The notes: generated by a model not told the origin, from the sequence alone. A stretch of 64,000 bases of DNA from Oscillospiraceae bacterium (GCA_025757985.1 CP107210.1:620001-684000); one strand, 5' to 3'. Counted from the first letter of the stretch, positions 41,648 through 50,857 are shown. A program made the numbers and translations.

Positions 41648-42855
41648 AGGGAAACGACATTGCCGCCTGTCTGGTGATTGCGCTGGGCGTGGGCGGTGTG
41701 CTTGCCGGCTCTCTGCTGGGTGTCGGCAATCAGGAGCAGGCCCTGCCCGCTGCGGAACCGCAGCCGGTGGCGGCTGTCGAGCCCGCTGCCACACCGGAGC
41801 CTACCCCTGAGCCGCAGCCTGTTGTGGAGACCGTGCGCTTTTCTGCCACAGGAGATGACCTGATCCATGACGGCATCTTCCTGCAGGCTAAACAGCGCGG
41901 CGGTGACCACTATGACTTTTCCTTTGCCTATGAGAACATGCGGGACTTCTACACCCAGTTCGATGTAAACTGGCTCAATCAGGAAACGCTGGTCAATGAC
42001 GCTTTCGCCCCCAGCGGCTACCCGATGTTCTCCACCCCCGGTGAGATCACCGATACGCTGTACAGCCTTGGCTTCCGGGTGTTCAGCCTGTCCAACAACC
42101 ACAGCTATGACAAGGGCGCTGCAGGCATTGATGCCTCGCGTGAGCATTGGGCCGCCATGCCGGATGATGTTGTCTCGATGGGCTTTTATAATCTTGACAC
42201 CTATGACGATTATGTCTATCAGACCGTCAACGGCATCACCTTCGGCTACCTGTCCTATACGGAGCATACCAACGGGCTGCCCACCCCCTCCGGGGCTACC
42301 TACGGCGTGGTTTATCTCGATGACCGCGATACCATTGCCCGGCAGATCGCCGCTATGCGCCCCAACTGTGATGTGCTGGTGGTAAGCGCGCACTGGGGCA
42401 CCGAGGGCACCCATGTTGTCAACGATTTTCAGAAGGATACCGCCCAGTGGCTGGCAGATCAGGGCGTTGACCTGATCATCGGCACCCACCCCCATGTGAC
42501 CCAAAACGCCGCATGGCTGACGGGTGCCAACGGCAATACTGCCCTTGTCGTATACAGTCTGGGCAACTTCATCAATGCGCAGTCCTCGTCTGATAATGTC
42601 ATCGGCGCGATTTTGGACATAACCTTTGAGAAAACCACCCAGCCCGACGGCAGCAGCACCGTTGCCATGCTTGACCCCAAGCTGCACTGTGTTATAAGCC
42701 AATATGAGGCCGGGTATAAGGATATCCGTGTCTACCCCTACAGCATGTACACCGATGAACTGGGTGCCGCCCACGGCGAGTTTACCCTCTCCCGCGAATA
42801 CATTGAAAGCGTGCTCCGCAATTCTATCGATGAGCAGTTTATTACATTCGATTGA
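41638..42855 (+). CDS. CapA family metallophosphatase-like protein
   Basis: A 405-residue secreted or membrane-anchored protein. An N-terminal hydrophobic helix (about 8-28) is followed by a Pro/Glu-rich linker (about 40-62). The CapA/PgsA-like calcineurin fold shows SATGDDLIHDG near 70, LSNNHSYDKG near 155, SAHWGTEG near 247 and GTHPHVTQ near 282. The family is named for poly-gamma-glutamate capsule synthesis, but most members have unknown substrates. Its overlap with dapB puts it under lysine-riboswitch control. Confidence 0.88.
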   Translation: MRMKGNDIAACLVIALGVGGVLAGSLLGVGNQEQALPAAEPQPVAAVEPAATPEPTPEPQPVVETVRFSATGDDLIHDGIFLQAKQRGGDHYDFSFAYENMRDFYTQFDVNWLNQETLVNDAFAPSGYPMFSTPGEITDTLYSLGFRVFSLSNNHSYDKGAAGIDASREHWAAMPDDVVSMGFYNLDTYDDYVYQTVNGITFGYLSYTEHTNGLPTPSGATYGVVYLDDRDTIARQIAAMRPNCDVLVVSAHWGTEGTHVVNDFQKDTAQWLADQGVDLIIGTHPHVTQNAAWLTGANGNTALVVYSLGNFINAQSSSDNVIGAILDITFEKTTQPDGSSTVAMLDPKLHCVISQYEAGYKDIRVYPYSMYTDELGAAHGEFTLSREYIESVLRNSIDEQFITFD

Positions 42856-42873
42856 AAGAAAGGATGACTGTTT

Positions 42874-43329
42874 ATGTACGGCGTCAGCAAGATCACCAGT
42901 GAGCAGAACATTATGCTCACCACCTTCCCGGGTGCCCAGTACAGTGCCCAGAGTCTGGCCGAGCATCTGGATGTCTTTGCAAAGGCAGGTATCGTGGTGG
43001 ATATGATCTGCCAGAGTGCGCCCCGCGGCTCTGCGGTGGATTTCAGCTTCACGACCAGCTATGACAACTTTGCCGCTGTTATGCGGGCACTGCCTGCTGC
43101 GGCCAAGGCCAATCCCCCGCTGGTCTCCGGCGGCTACAGCAAGATCAACCTCTTTGGCGAGGATATGGTCACCAGCTGCGGTGTCGGCGCCCGTGCGCTG
43201 GCCGCTCTGGCCGGGGCAAGCATCGAGATCGTGCTTATCACGACCAGCGACCTCGACATTTCGCTGTTGATTCGCCAGCAGGACGAGGACGCCGCCCTCG
43301 AAGCCCTGCACAAGGCGTTTGCAGTCTGA
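42874..43329 (+). CDS. Stand-alone ACT domain protein (aspartokinase C-terminal-like)
   Basis: A 151-residue protein resembling the regulatory end of aspartokinase: GVSKITSEQNIMLTTFPG at the start, VDMICQSAP near 42 and SKINLFGEDMVTSCGVGARAL near 90, then a second ACT-like part ISLLIRQQDEDAALEALHKAF. No kinase domain is attached and no aspartokinase is in the window. It may bind lysine or threonine and control an aspartokinase elsewhere. It has an AAAGGATG site and ends the operon. Confidence 0.8.
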   Translation: MYGVSKITSEQNIMLTTFPGAQYSAQSLAEHLDVFAKAGIVVDMICQSAPRGSAVDFSFTTSYDNFAAVMRALPAAAKANPPLVSGGYSKINLFGEDMVTSCGVGARALAALAGASIEIVLITTSDLDISLLIRQQDEDAALEALHKAFAV

Positions 43330-43338
43330 CGGCAATCA

Positions 43339-43382
43339 AAAAACAGGTGCAGCCCCATTTAAAGGGCTGCACCTGTTTTTTA
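43339..43382. terminator. Bidirectional terminator
   Basis: A 14-bp stem with A-rich and T-rich flanks ends the lysine operon on the plus strand and the CPBP gene on the minus strand. Confidence 0.92.
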
Positions 43383-44360
43383 TTTATTCTTGCGGTAGCA
43401 CTTTGCTGCCAGAAATGGCAGGAATACAACCCCATACATGATGGCGCTGATTGCCACATCGGTCCAGCTGATGATCTGATTTGAAATATCCGCCGTACCA
43501 GTCCAGACTAAGACCATGTTGTTGTTGAGGTAGTGCAGCACCACGGGGAGCCAGATATTTTTGCCGCACTTCTCATACGCAAAGGTGAAAAATACACCGA
43601 GTGTCACGCAGACAACAAGCTGTGCGGCAATGCTCTGCAGTGAGGTGTCGGGGCTGTAGAAGAAAAGATTCAGCGGCAGATGCCACAGCCCCCACAGCAC
43701 GCCTACCGCCAGTGCGCCGCGCCGTGCGCCGAAGCGGCCTTGCAGGGCTGGCGTCAGGTAATAGCGCCAGCCGTATTCCTCGCCAAAAAACGGCAGAAAG
43801 CTCAGAAAGAAGTTCGGCACAAGCACCACTGCCATAACCCACGGTGCAGATGTGCGCCAGTAGGCCAGATATTCAGCCCAGCTATCACCGCCCTGCATCG
43901 CCATCGAAAGAAAGACCATAGCGGTCTTGACCGCAAGGAAATAGACGCAGATACCAAGAGCCGTCAGCAGCTTGCCGTGCAGGCGCAGGCCGCAGGCCTC
44001 GCGCTTTGTTTTTTTCTCGGTCAGCAGCAAAATCCAACCCAGCACCGATGCGATAACAATAACAAGGTTGGCGATATATAACCACTCCCCCTGCGGCGCA
44101 GCGGCGGAAAGCGCACTCATGATCAGCATAATAGCTGTAACCAGCAGGTGCAATATGTAAAACCGCTTGGGCGTATCCGGCCGCCGCGCCAGCAGGAAGG
44201 CCAGCATGACACCCGCCGCCGGGTAGAACATCTGGGCGTTGGCAAAAATGCTTGTATCCTGCCCGTTCTGCAGGCAGATGTATAAGAGCGGCATCATCAG
44301 AAACGGAATTGCGTAAGCACAGAGCGCAAAGACAGTCAGCTCTTTTTTATTCGTTTTCAT
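43380..44360 (-). CDS. CPBP family intramembrane metalloprotease
   Basis: A 326-residue polytopic protein with the CPBP (Abi) motifs: EEYGWR at 194-199, GLWHLP with H227, and a third motif around VVLHYLNNN. About eight helices. Bacterial members include bacteriocin self-immunity proteins and protein-processing enzymes. It is the third gene after a small HTH regulator and a membrane protein, overlapping the latter by 14 bases. Confidence 0.9.
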   Translation of the reverse strand: MKTNKKELTVFALCAYAIPFLMMPLLYICLQNGQDTSIFANAQMFYPAAGVMLAFLLARRPDTPKRFYILHLLVTAIMLIMSALSAAAPQGEWLYIANLVIVIASVLGWILLLTEKKTKREACGLRLHGKLLTALGICVYFLAVKTAMVFLSMAMQGGDSWAEYLAYWRTSAPWVMAVVLVPNFFLSFLPFFGEEYGWRYYLTPALQGRFGARRGALAVGVLWGLWHLPLNLFFYSPDTSLQSIAAQLVVCVTLGVFFTFAYEKCGKNIWLPVVLHYLNNNMVLVWTGTADISNQIISWTDVAISAIMYGVVFLPFLAAKCYRKNK

Positions 44361-44823
44361 CGTCGTCCTCCTTGGGGTTTTCCAACTCAGCGTGGCGCTT
44401 TTTGTAAGCCTTCATACTGAGCTGCAGCAATGCAAAGCACAGCACCCAGGTACAGACCCCCATGATGACCGCCTGCAGCACCGCAATGCCCGCGCCAAAC
44501 TCTGCAAATTTGATAAGCCCCCACACAAACACGGCAGCACCGCCCACAACGGACACAACGGCATTGGTTTTCGTATTCGGTTTAAGGTGGCGGTCCCAGA
44601 TACCGGCACGCAGATCACTTATGACCGCATAGGCGCACCCCAGCATAAAGATAAACCATTCTGCCGCCATCTCCCGCGGGGTAAAGCCCAGCAGACTTTC
44701 GATGATAAGCGCCGCCAGCAACAGCACCCACAGCGCCCAGAAGCCGCAGGACTCAATTTTTAAAAGGGTCTGCTTTTGCATTTCATCAAGATTGTCGCGC
44801 TTAAAAAATTCTTTTATGTTCAT
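44347..44823 (-). CDS. Four-helix membrane protein (DUF6773-like)
   Basis: A 158-residue protein with four hydrophobic helices, an N-terminal KEFFKRDNLDEMQKQTLLKI and an acidic C-terminus (ENPKEDDDENE). I believe it belongs to the DUF6773 group that accompanies HTH regulators, but that is from memory. GGAGG lies before the ATG and the gap to the HTH gene is 3 bases. Function unknown. Confidence 0.65.
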   Translation of the reverse strand: MNIKEFFKRDNLDEMQKQTLLKIESCGFWALWVLLLAALIIESLLGFTPREMAAEWFIFMLGCAYAVISDLRAGIWDRHLKPNTKTNAVVSVVGGAAVFVWGLIKFAEFGAGIAVLQAVIMGVCTWVLCFALLQLSMKAYKKRHAELENPKEDDDENE

Positions 44824-44826
44824 CGC

Positions 44827-45024
44827 TCATTCCTCCCAGAACAGCTCGTCCAATGTCTTGCCCAGCACCTTGCAGATGCTGCGGCAAAGGTTGATCGTAG
44901 GGTTATACTCCCCTTTTTCAATGGCGTTGATGGTCTGGCGGGACACGCCTACCGCCGCCGCCAGATCCGCCTGCGTCATATCGCGCACGGCGCGGGCGGC
45001 TTTCAGCTTCAAGTTTTTTGCCAT
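44827..45024 (-). CDS. Small XRE-family HTH regulator
   Basis: A 65-residue protein that is almost only a helix-turn-helix: MTQADLAAAVGVSRQTINAIEKGEYNP, ending in the YozG-type LGKTLDELFWEE. It should repress or control its own three-gene operon and starts from a perfect consensus promoter. Confidence 0.9.
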   Translation of the reverse strand: MAKNLKLKAARAVRDMTQADLAAAVGVSRQTINAIEKGEYNPTINLCRSICKVLGKTLDELFWEE

Positions 45025-45055
45025 GTCGCTTGTCCTTTCTTCTTACGGTGGCTTT

Positions 45056-45084
45056 ATTATATCGCGTGCTTTACATTATGTCAA
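45056..45084 (-). promoter_or_regulatory. Consensus sigma-A promoter for the HTH cassette
   Basis: Minus strand TTGACA (45079-45084), 17-base spacer, TATAAT (45056-45061). An imperfect inverted repeat AGTATATATTACT at about 45084-45096 sits just upstream of the -35 and may be an operator. Confidence 0.88.
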
Positions 45085-45131
45085 GTATATATTACTTTTT
45101 GAATGATATTTTTTGCTTGTAAAAGCAGCAC

Positions 45132-45160
45132 TTGCGGCCCGGCGCGCGCTGTGCTATGAT
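45132..45160 (+). promoter_or_regulatory. Probable promoter for nadE
   Basis: TTGCGG at 45132-45137, 17-base spacer, TATGAT at 45155-45160. Confidence 0.6.
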
Positions 45161-45193
45161 AATTTTATATACTATGATAAAGGAAGTTTGGCT

Positions 45194-47131
45194 ATGAAGT
45201 ACAGCTTTCCCGCTTTTGAAAACGGTTTTATCCGCGCCGCCGCAGCCAGCCCCGCCCTGCGCGTGGCCGATTGTGTGTATAATGCCGAGCAGATCATCGG
45301 CGTCATGCGCGAATACGCCGAGAAAAATGTTCAGCTGCTCTGCCTGCCGGAGTTTGCCCTGACAGGCTACACCTGCAGCGATCTATTCTTGCAGGACACC
45401 CTGCTGCGCGGGGCGGAGGACGGCCTCGCTGCCATCTTAAAGGCCAGTCAGGGCCTCAACCTTGTGGTTCTGGTCGGTCTGCCGGTGCGCTGCACCGGCA
45501 AACTGTACAACTGCGCCGCCGTTGTGTGCAACGGCGAGCTGCTGGGCCTTGTACCAAAGCTGCATCTGCCCAACTACGGTGAGTTCTATGAAAAGCGCCA
45601 CTTCATCCCCGGTATGCGTTCGCCGGAGTGCATCGAGCTGGCCGGGCAGGAGACGCTGATCGGCACCAACCTGCTGTTTGCCTGCAAGCAGATGCCTGCC
45701 TTTGTGCTGGCCGCCGAGGTCTGCGAGGATCTGTGGGCGCCTGTCCCGCCAAGCTGCGCCCACGCGCTGGCCGGGGCCACGGTGGTGGCAAATCTCTCCG
45801 CCAGTGATGAGACCGTCGGCAAGTCCGCCTACCGCCGGGCGCTCGTCTGCGGGCAGAGTGCGCGGCTGCTCTGCGCCTATCTCTACGCCGATGCCGGCCA
45901 TGGGGAAAGCACCACCGATATGACCTTTGCCGGGCACAATCTGATTGCCGAAAACGGCAGTCTGCTGGCCGACACCGCCCCCTTTGCAGGTGAGGCTGCC
46001 GTGACCGAGCTGGATCTTGGCCGCATGGTGCAGGAGCGCCAGCGCAACACGACCTTTATGCCGGAAACGGCTGGCTATACCACGGTAGAATTTGATCTGC
46101 CGCCGATCAGCCTTGCCCTGACGCGCCCTGTCTCCTGCACGCCCTTCGTGCCGCAGGACGCTGCCACCCGCGCCGAGCGCTGTGAGCTGATCCTGCGCAT
46201 TCAGGCCGAGGGCCTTGCCAAGCGGATGGAGCATACCCACGCCAAATGCGGGGTGATCGGCATCTCCGGCGGGCTGGACAGTTGTCTGGCCCTGCTGGTG
46301 GCCGTGCGCGCCTGCAAGGTTCTGGGCCGCGATGCCAAGGACATTGTAGCGCTGACAATGCCCTGCTTCGGCACCACAAAGCGCACCCGCTCCAACGCCG
46401 AGATTCTGTGCGAGGCGTTGGGCGTGACCTTCGCCGAGATCAATATCACGGAGACTGTCAAAAGTCACTTCGCAGACATCGGTCAGCCTGCCGACAAATA
46501 CGATGTCACCTTTGAAAACTGTCAGGCCCGCGTGCGCACACTGGAGCTGATGGATTACGCCAACAAGAATGGTGGCTTTGTCATCGGCACCGGCGATCTG
46601 AGCGAGCTTGCACTGGGCTGGGCCACCTACAACGGCGACCACATGAGCATGTACGGCGTCAATGCCGGCGTGCCCAAGACGCTTGTGCGGCATATCGTGC
46701 AGTATGTAGCAGACACCTGCGGCAGCGACACGCTGCGCGGGGTGCTGCTTGACATTCTGGACACCCCAGTCAGCCCCGAGCTGTTGCCCACCGCCGAGGA
46801 CGGCACCATTGCCCAGCAGACGGAAAAGCTGGTCGGCCCGTATGAGCTGCACGACTTCTATCTCTACTATGTGCTGCGCTTTGGCTTCAGCCCGGCAAAA
46901 ATCTATCATCTGGCCCGCACCGCCTTTGACGGCAAGTATGAGCCGGAGGTTCTGCTGGCTTGGTTAAAGAACTTCTATCGCCGCTTCTTTGCCCAGCAGT
47001 TCAAGCGCAGCTGCCTGCCCGATGGGCCTAAGGTCGGCTCGGTCACGCTGTCCCCCCGCGGTGACTGGCGTATGCCCAGCGATGCCTGCAACACCCTGTG
47101 GATGGCCGAGCTGGAAAAGCTCGAGGTTTGA
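45194..47131 (+). CDS. nadE: Glutamine-dependent NAD+ synthase
   Basis: A 645-residue two-domain enzyme. The N-terminal nitrilase-type glutaminase has the E53, K122 and C177 triad (LPEFALTGY, VPKLHLPNY, AEVCEDLW). The C-terminal synthetase has the ATP pyrophosphatase loop SGGLDS at 359-364. It converts deamido-NAD to NAD using glutamine nitrogen. ATG at 45194 follows AAGGAAG; an upstream in-frame start at 45113 precedes the promoter. Single-gene unit with its own terminator. Confidence 0.96.
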   Translation: MKYSFPAFENGFIRAAAASPALRVADCVYNAEQIIGVMREYAEKNVQLLCLPEFALTGYTCSDLFLQDTLLRGAEDGLAAILKASQGLNLVVLVGLPVRCTGKLYNCAAVVCNGELLGLVPKLHLPNYGEFYEKRHFIPGMRSPECIELAGQETLIGTNLLFACKQMPAFVLAAEVCEDLWAPVPPSCAHALAGATVVANLSASDETVGKSAYRRALVCGQSARLLCAYLYADAGHGESTTDMTFAGHNLIAENGSLLADTAPFAGEAAVTELDLGRMVQERQRNTTFMPETAGYTTVEFDLPPISLALTRPVSCTPFVPQDAATRAERCELILRIQAEGLAKRMEHTHAKCGVIGISGGLDSCLALLVAVRACKVLGRDAKDIVALTMPCFGTTKRTRSNAEILCEALGVTFAEINITETVKSHFADIGQPADKYDVTFENCQARVRTLELMDYANKNGGFVIGTGDLSELALGWATYNGDHMSMYGVNAGVPKTLVRHIVQYVADTCGSDTLRGVLLDILDTPVSPELLPTAEDGTIAQQTEKLVGPYELHDFYLYYVLRFGFSPAKIYHLARTAFDGKYEPEVLLAWLKNFYRRFFAQQFKRSCLPDGPKVGSVTLSPRGDWRMPSDACNTLWMAELEKLEV

Positions 47132-47151
47132 TCTGACTGCAGCAAAAAAGC

Positions 47152-47185
47152 ATCCCGGAGTCATTTTGACTCCGGGATATTTTTA
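47152..47185. terminator. Bidirectional terminator after nadE
   Basis: A 12-bp stem (47152-47163 and 47167-47178) has T-rich sequence on the plus side and A residues before it. The converging RNase M5-like gene ends at its edge. Confidence 0.88.
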
Positions 47186-47770
47186 TAGGGTTTTGATTTC
47201 TGCGCAGAGGGCATCATAGGTGTACAGCGTGTTCAGCACCTGCAGCAGCTCCTTTTTGCTAAGCCGCGGCGGAAGGCCCAGCCGATGCAGCAGCGCACGG
47301 CGGTTTTCCGCACTGTTGGCCGTGCCGGAGATACCCCAGTCATACAGGTCTGTGTAGGTGATGGCGCGGCTTTTTGCGGTGTCTGCGCGAGGCACAGCAC
47401 TCTCCAGCGCCGTCGTCAGCCCCTGCAGGATCAATGCATCGGGTACGCCCTCAACGCCCAGCAGGCCCTCTTTGCCGGGCTCTGCCTTGCGCGCCTCCTT
47501 GCCCGGCAGCGCCGGCACATAGGCCTGCAGGACATGCTCTGCCCCTACCAGACCTGTCACATAGTGGCGTATCTTAAAGCCTGCCGCATCGGAATCTGTC
47601 AAAATGATGAGGCCCTGCGCAGCGGCTATTCGCTTGAGCAGCTTTTGCAGCGCAGCGTCCCGGAAGACACGGAAACCGTCCGTTGTCAGGATCGTGCCGT
47701 CCACGATATTGGCGAGCCGGGCGGCATCGTATTTTCCCTCCACCAGCAGGGCCTGCTCTACTTTTATCAT
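47183..47770 (-). CDS. Ribonuclease M5-like toprim protein (DUF4093)
   Basis: A 195-residue protein with a toprim domain: ALLVEGKYD with the catalytic glutamate near residue 11, and LIILTDSDAAG with the acidic pair near 57. A DUF4093-type C-terminal part ends in SKKELLQVLN. RNase M5 matures 5S rRNA in Firmicutes. It lies beside holA rather than rsmA/ksgA. The start overlaps the holA stop as ATGA. Confidence 0.85.
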   Translation of the reverse strand: MIKVEQALLVEGKYDAARLANIVDGTILTTDGFRVFRDAALQKLLKRIAAAQGLIILTDSDAAGFKIRHYVTGLVGAEHVLQAYVPALPGKEARKAEPGKEGLLGVEGVPDALILQGLTTALESAVPRADTAKSRAITYTDLYDWGISGTANSAENRRALLHRLGLPPRLSKKELLQVLNTLYTYDALCAEIKTL

Positions 47771-48798
47771 GCTTTCCTCCCGGCCAGTGCCAGCTCACAC
47801 AGCGCCTTCTGCATCAGCAGGTCGGCGTCCAGCTTGCTGCTTTTCAGATCGGTGTCCAGCTGCTGCAGGATGCGCAGGCAGCTTTCCAGCTGGCTGCGGT
47901 TGAACCGCGCCGCCGTTTTTTCCGTTGCATTGAGCCGGTAGTTCCAGTTGCCCTTATAGCCGAAATCCTTGGCTACATCCCCCAGACTGCGGCGGCTGCG
48001 GCGGCCCAGCAGCACGCGGTACAGATCCAGATAGTTGCTGATCAGCGCGCCCGTGATCATGATCGGGTCATTCTGCAGCGCCAGCAGCGTCTTGAGCTTT
48101 TGCTGTGCCTTATCGGTCTGGCCGCCGGTAAGCAGCTTTACCATGTCAAAGGTATCCGCATCCAGCGTCACAGTGCCCAGCTGGCCAACCATCTGCTGTG
48201 TGATCGTGCCGTAGCCGGACAGAGCCGCCAGCTTTTCGATCTCGTTTTTCAAAAGGAACTGATCCTCACCGCAGCGCACCAGCAGGGCAGCCTCCGCCCC
48301 CGGCGCAAAGGCAGCACCAGCCTGCTTTGCCCAATCGCGGGCCATCGCCTGCAGCGCCGCCCCTGTGGGACGGTTGATCTGCACGCAGTACCCCAGCTTT
48401 TCGCAGCAGCCGATAAGCTTCTGCTCCCGCTTGCCGGGGCGCAGCTTGCCGTACGCCTCCTCTACGACCCCCGTCATGACAAAGATCGCATTTTCCGTGT
48501 CCGACAAAGTATCGCAAAGCTCCTGCAGGTCCTTGTCTGAGTAGGTCGATGGGCGTATCAGCGGCATAAGCACCAGCCGCTTGCCGCCAAAGAAGGAGAT
48601 CGTACCCGCTGCCAGCACGATCTCCTCCACCGAGGGGGTCGGGCCGTCCAGCACGGTCGTCTCCGGGTCATCGCGGTTCAGATATTTTAAGGCCTTCCGT
48701 GCAGCGGCGTGGACAAGGGCCTCATCCGATGCATAAAAATAGTACAGTGCGCAGCCGGACTGCAGGCGTTTTTCAAGTTCTTTTTCACTGTATAGCAA
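47767..48798 (-). CDS. holA: DNA polymerase III delta subunit
   Basis: A 343-residue clamp-loader subunit with the AAA+-like order: ALYYFYASDEALVHAAARKAL near the start, FFGGKRLVLM near 70, LKNEIEKLAAL near 182 and a C-terminal collar domain. It lacks a Walker A motif, as expected for delta. It opens the beta clamp. It overlaps comEC by 14 bases. Confidence 0.9.
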   Translation of the reverse strand: MLYSEKELEKRLQSGCALYYFYASDEALVHAAARKALKYLNRDDPETTVLDGPTPSVEEIVLAAGTISFFGGKRLVLMPLIRPSTYSDKDLQELCDTLSDTENAIFVMTGVVEEAYGKLRPGKREQKLIGCCEKLGYCVQINRPTGAALQAMARDWAKQAGAAFAPGAEAALLVRCGEDQFLLKNEIEKLAALSGYGTITQQMVGQLGTVTLDADTFDMVKLLTGGQTDKAQQKLKTLLALQNDPIMITGALISNYLDLYRVLLGRRSRRSLGDVAKDFGYKGNWNYRLNATEKTAARFNRSQLESCLRILQQLDTDLKSSKLDADLLMQKALCELALAGRKA

Positions 48799-50854
48799 TC
48801 GTCTGTGCCTCCTCCCAGATCATGCTGCGACCGGGTCGCAGGGTCAGGCCCGGCGCCTCATCGCCATAGCGCAGCTCGCAGCTTTCGATTTCATCCAGCC
48901 ATTTTGGGTGGCATACCGCAGTCAGGATCGTGTCTGCCTGCACGGCATCGGACAGCGCCCCCGGCGCACAGAGTACATCCACACGGATCGGTTCGGCCAA
49001 CTGTATGCTGCCTGCCCCCACCGCAATATGGCGGTCGCCGATGCCCAGCACCGCCAGACTCGCGCTTTTATTATGATACAGGTCGAGCGTCAATCCGTCA
49101 AGCACCGTGCGGGTATCAAATTCCGGCTGGGCCTGCATCGTCACGACCTCCGCCGCCGTAAAGTCCAGTGCCGTAGGTCTGGCGCGCAGATCCACCAGCA
49201 GGGCAGGTTCTTGTCTGCTGCGCCCGGCAAGATACCTCTCAACGGCGCTCAGGTTGCTTTCGCCGCCGCGGAAAAGCACCACTGCCTGCCCGTTCTGCAC
49301 ACAGACCACGCAGGGATTGTTGGACGCGCCGACAAGATTTATCTCCACCACATCCCGCTGCATCCATATCCCCATGACAACGGCGGCGGCTGTGCAGATC
49401 AGCGCAGCAATCGGATACACCCGCATCCCTTTTCCATGCCAGTAGTATAGAGCCAGCGCGCCCAGCACCGCCAGCACAAACAGCGTGTACCGCTGCGGTA
49501 AATAGACAGACGCAAACGGCAGTGCCGCACAGCGCTCAACGATTCCGAGCATTGCCTTAAGCCAAAAGCTGAGTACCAGCCCCGTAAGGTTTACAAGCGG
49601 CAGTAAAAACGGCACGGCACTGAAAATCAACAGCAGGATACCCATCTGCAGGGCGGGCTGCAGCATCCACACGACCAGCACATTGCAGACAATGCCCACA
49701 AGACTGGTGGACATGCCATGGGCTACCAGCACCGGCAGGGTGGCAAGGCTGGCGAGTGCCGCCACCTGTACAGGCTCCGCAAGGCGGCAAACCAAACGCA
49801 AAGCGGCCGACTTGCCTTGCGCCGCCGCACGCCGCTCAGCCTCGGTCAGAGCCGCCGCAGCCTGCACGCCCAGCACGGCACAGAATGACAGCTGAAAGCC
49901 TATATCACAGGGTGCGTAGGCATTCTGCAATCCTATCAGGACTGCGGCAAAGCCAGTGGATGTCAGCAGATCGACAGGCTGCAGAAGAAACTCCCCCGCC
50001 AGCGCTACCGCCAGCACCAGCCCCGCGCGCAGCACCGACACCGGTGCCCCGGTCAGCAGCAGATAAAACAGCGCCGCCGCACCGCGCAGCAGGATAAGCG
50101 GCTTATAGAACCGCCACCGCCGGCCGAAGCCCAGCAGCCCGCAGAGCAGCGCCAGATGCAGCCCGGACACCGCCAGCAGGTGCGACACCCCTGCGGCGCG
50201 GAACGCCTGCTGTACGGCATTCTCAAGGTGACTTTTATCGGCCAGCAGCATCGCCGCCTCCATGCCGTCCAGCCGCTTCGGCAGCCAGCGCCGCAGCACG
50301 GCGCTCCAGCGTTGCCGCAGACGAAAAAGAGCAAATCGCGGCGCCTTGCTGGCCGCAAGGCCGCGGTAGTTGCCGAGATATTCCGCCTGCAGGTAGACGC
50401 CCTTGCTGTTGCGGCTCAGGCGGTAGCGGTTGTCCGGAAGACTGCTCAGCGCAAAGCTTGCCTCAAAACGCTCTCCCGCGCTTTCCCCGGGAAAGGACGA
50501 GCATTGCACCCGCAGCCGGGCGGGCTTACCGTTGATCTCAGTCAGCCGCAATGTGCCGCGCAGGCGGCTATCACTGTAGGAAGCCTCTGCGTCTGTCTCC
50601 ACCACAGCTGTACAGGTGACTGTCTGCCCCGCCAGCGCCCGGCATGGCTGTACAAAGATAAGCGTAAACAGTGCAAACCATGCCAGCCCGCACAGCGCCC
50701 CCAGCAGAGGAGTCCTTACATCCCTGCGCCTTTTCCAAAATGCCAGCAATGCCAAAAATGCCGCCGCGGGCACACAGACCAGCGGCGGCAGATTGGCCGC
50801 AGCAAGCTCAGCCCCGGCAAAGCCGAGACCGAACCAACCGAGCTTTCGTTTCAT
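48785..50854 (-). CDS. comEC: ComEC/Rec2-like DNA uptake channel with degenerate C-terminal domain
   Basis: A 689-residue membrane protein. It has an N-terminal OB-like domain (about 70-160), the competence domain core with LLADKSHLENAVQQAFRAAGVSHLLAVSGLHLALL (landmark VSHLLAVSGLH) and about ten helices to residue 490. The C-terminal part (about 505-689) is where the metallo-beta-lactamase domain should be, but no HxHxDH motif is visible. ComEC carries single-stranded DNA across the membrane. comEA is not adjacent. The start lies 4 bases from the phosphoribosyltransferase stop. Confidence 0.88.
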   Translation of the reverse strand: MKRKLGWFGLGFAGAELAAANLPPLVCVPAAAFLALLAFWKRRRDVRTPLLGALCGLAWFALFTLIFVQPCRALAGQTVTCTAVVETDAEASYSDSRLRGTLRLTEINGKPARLRVQCSSFPGESAGERFEASFALSSLPDNRYRLSRNSKGVYLQAEYLGNYRGLAASKAPRFALFRLRQRWSAVLRRWLPKRLDGMEAAMLLADKSHLENAVQQAFRAAGVSHLLAVSGLHLALLCGLLGFGRRWRFYKPLILLRGAAALFYLLLTGAPVSVLRAGLVLAVALAGEFLLQPVDLLTSTGFAAVLIGLQNAYAPCDIGFQLSFCAVLGVQAAAALTEAERRAAAQGKSAALRLVCRLAEPVQVAALASLATLPVLVAHGMSTSLVGIVCNVLVVWMLQPALQMGILLLIFSAVPFLLPLVNLTGLVLSFWLKAMLGIVERCAALPFASVYLPQRYTLFVLAVLGALALYYWHGKGMRVYPIAALICTAAAVVMGIWMQRDVVEINLVGASNNPCVVCVQNGQAVVLFRGGESNLSAVERYLAGRSRQEPALLVDLRARPTALDFTAAEVVTMQAQPEFDTRTVLDGLTLDLYHNKSASLAVLGIGDRHIAVGAGSIQLAEPIRVDVLCAPGALSDAVQADTILTAVCHPKWLDEIESCELRYGDEAPGLTLRPGRSMIWEEAQTIAIQ

Positions 50855-50857
50855 TGC

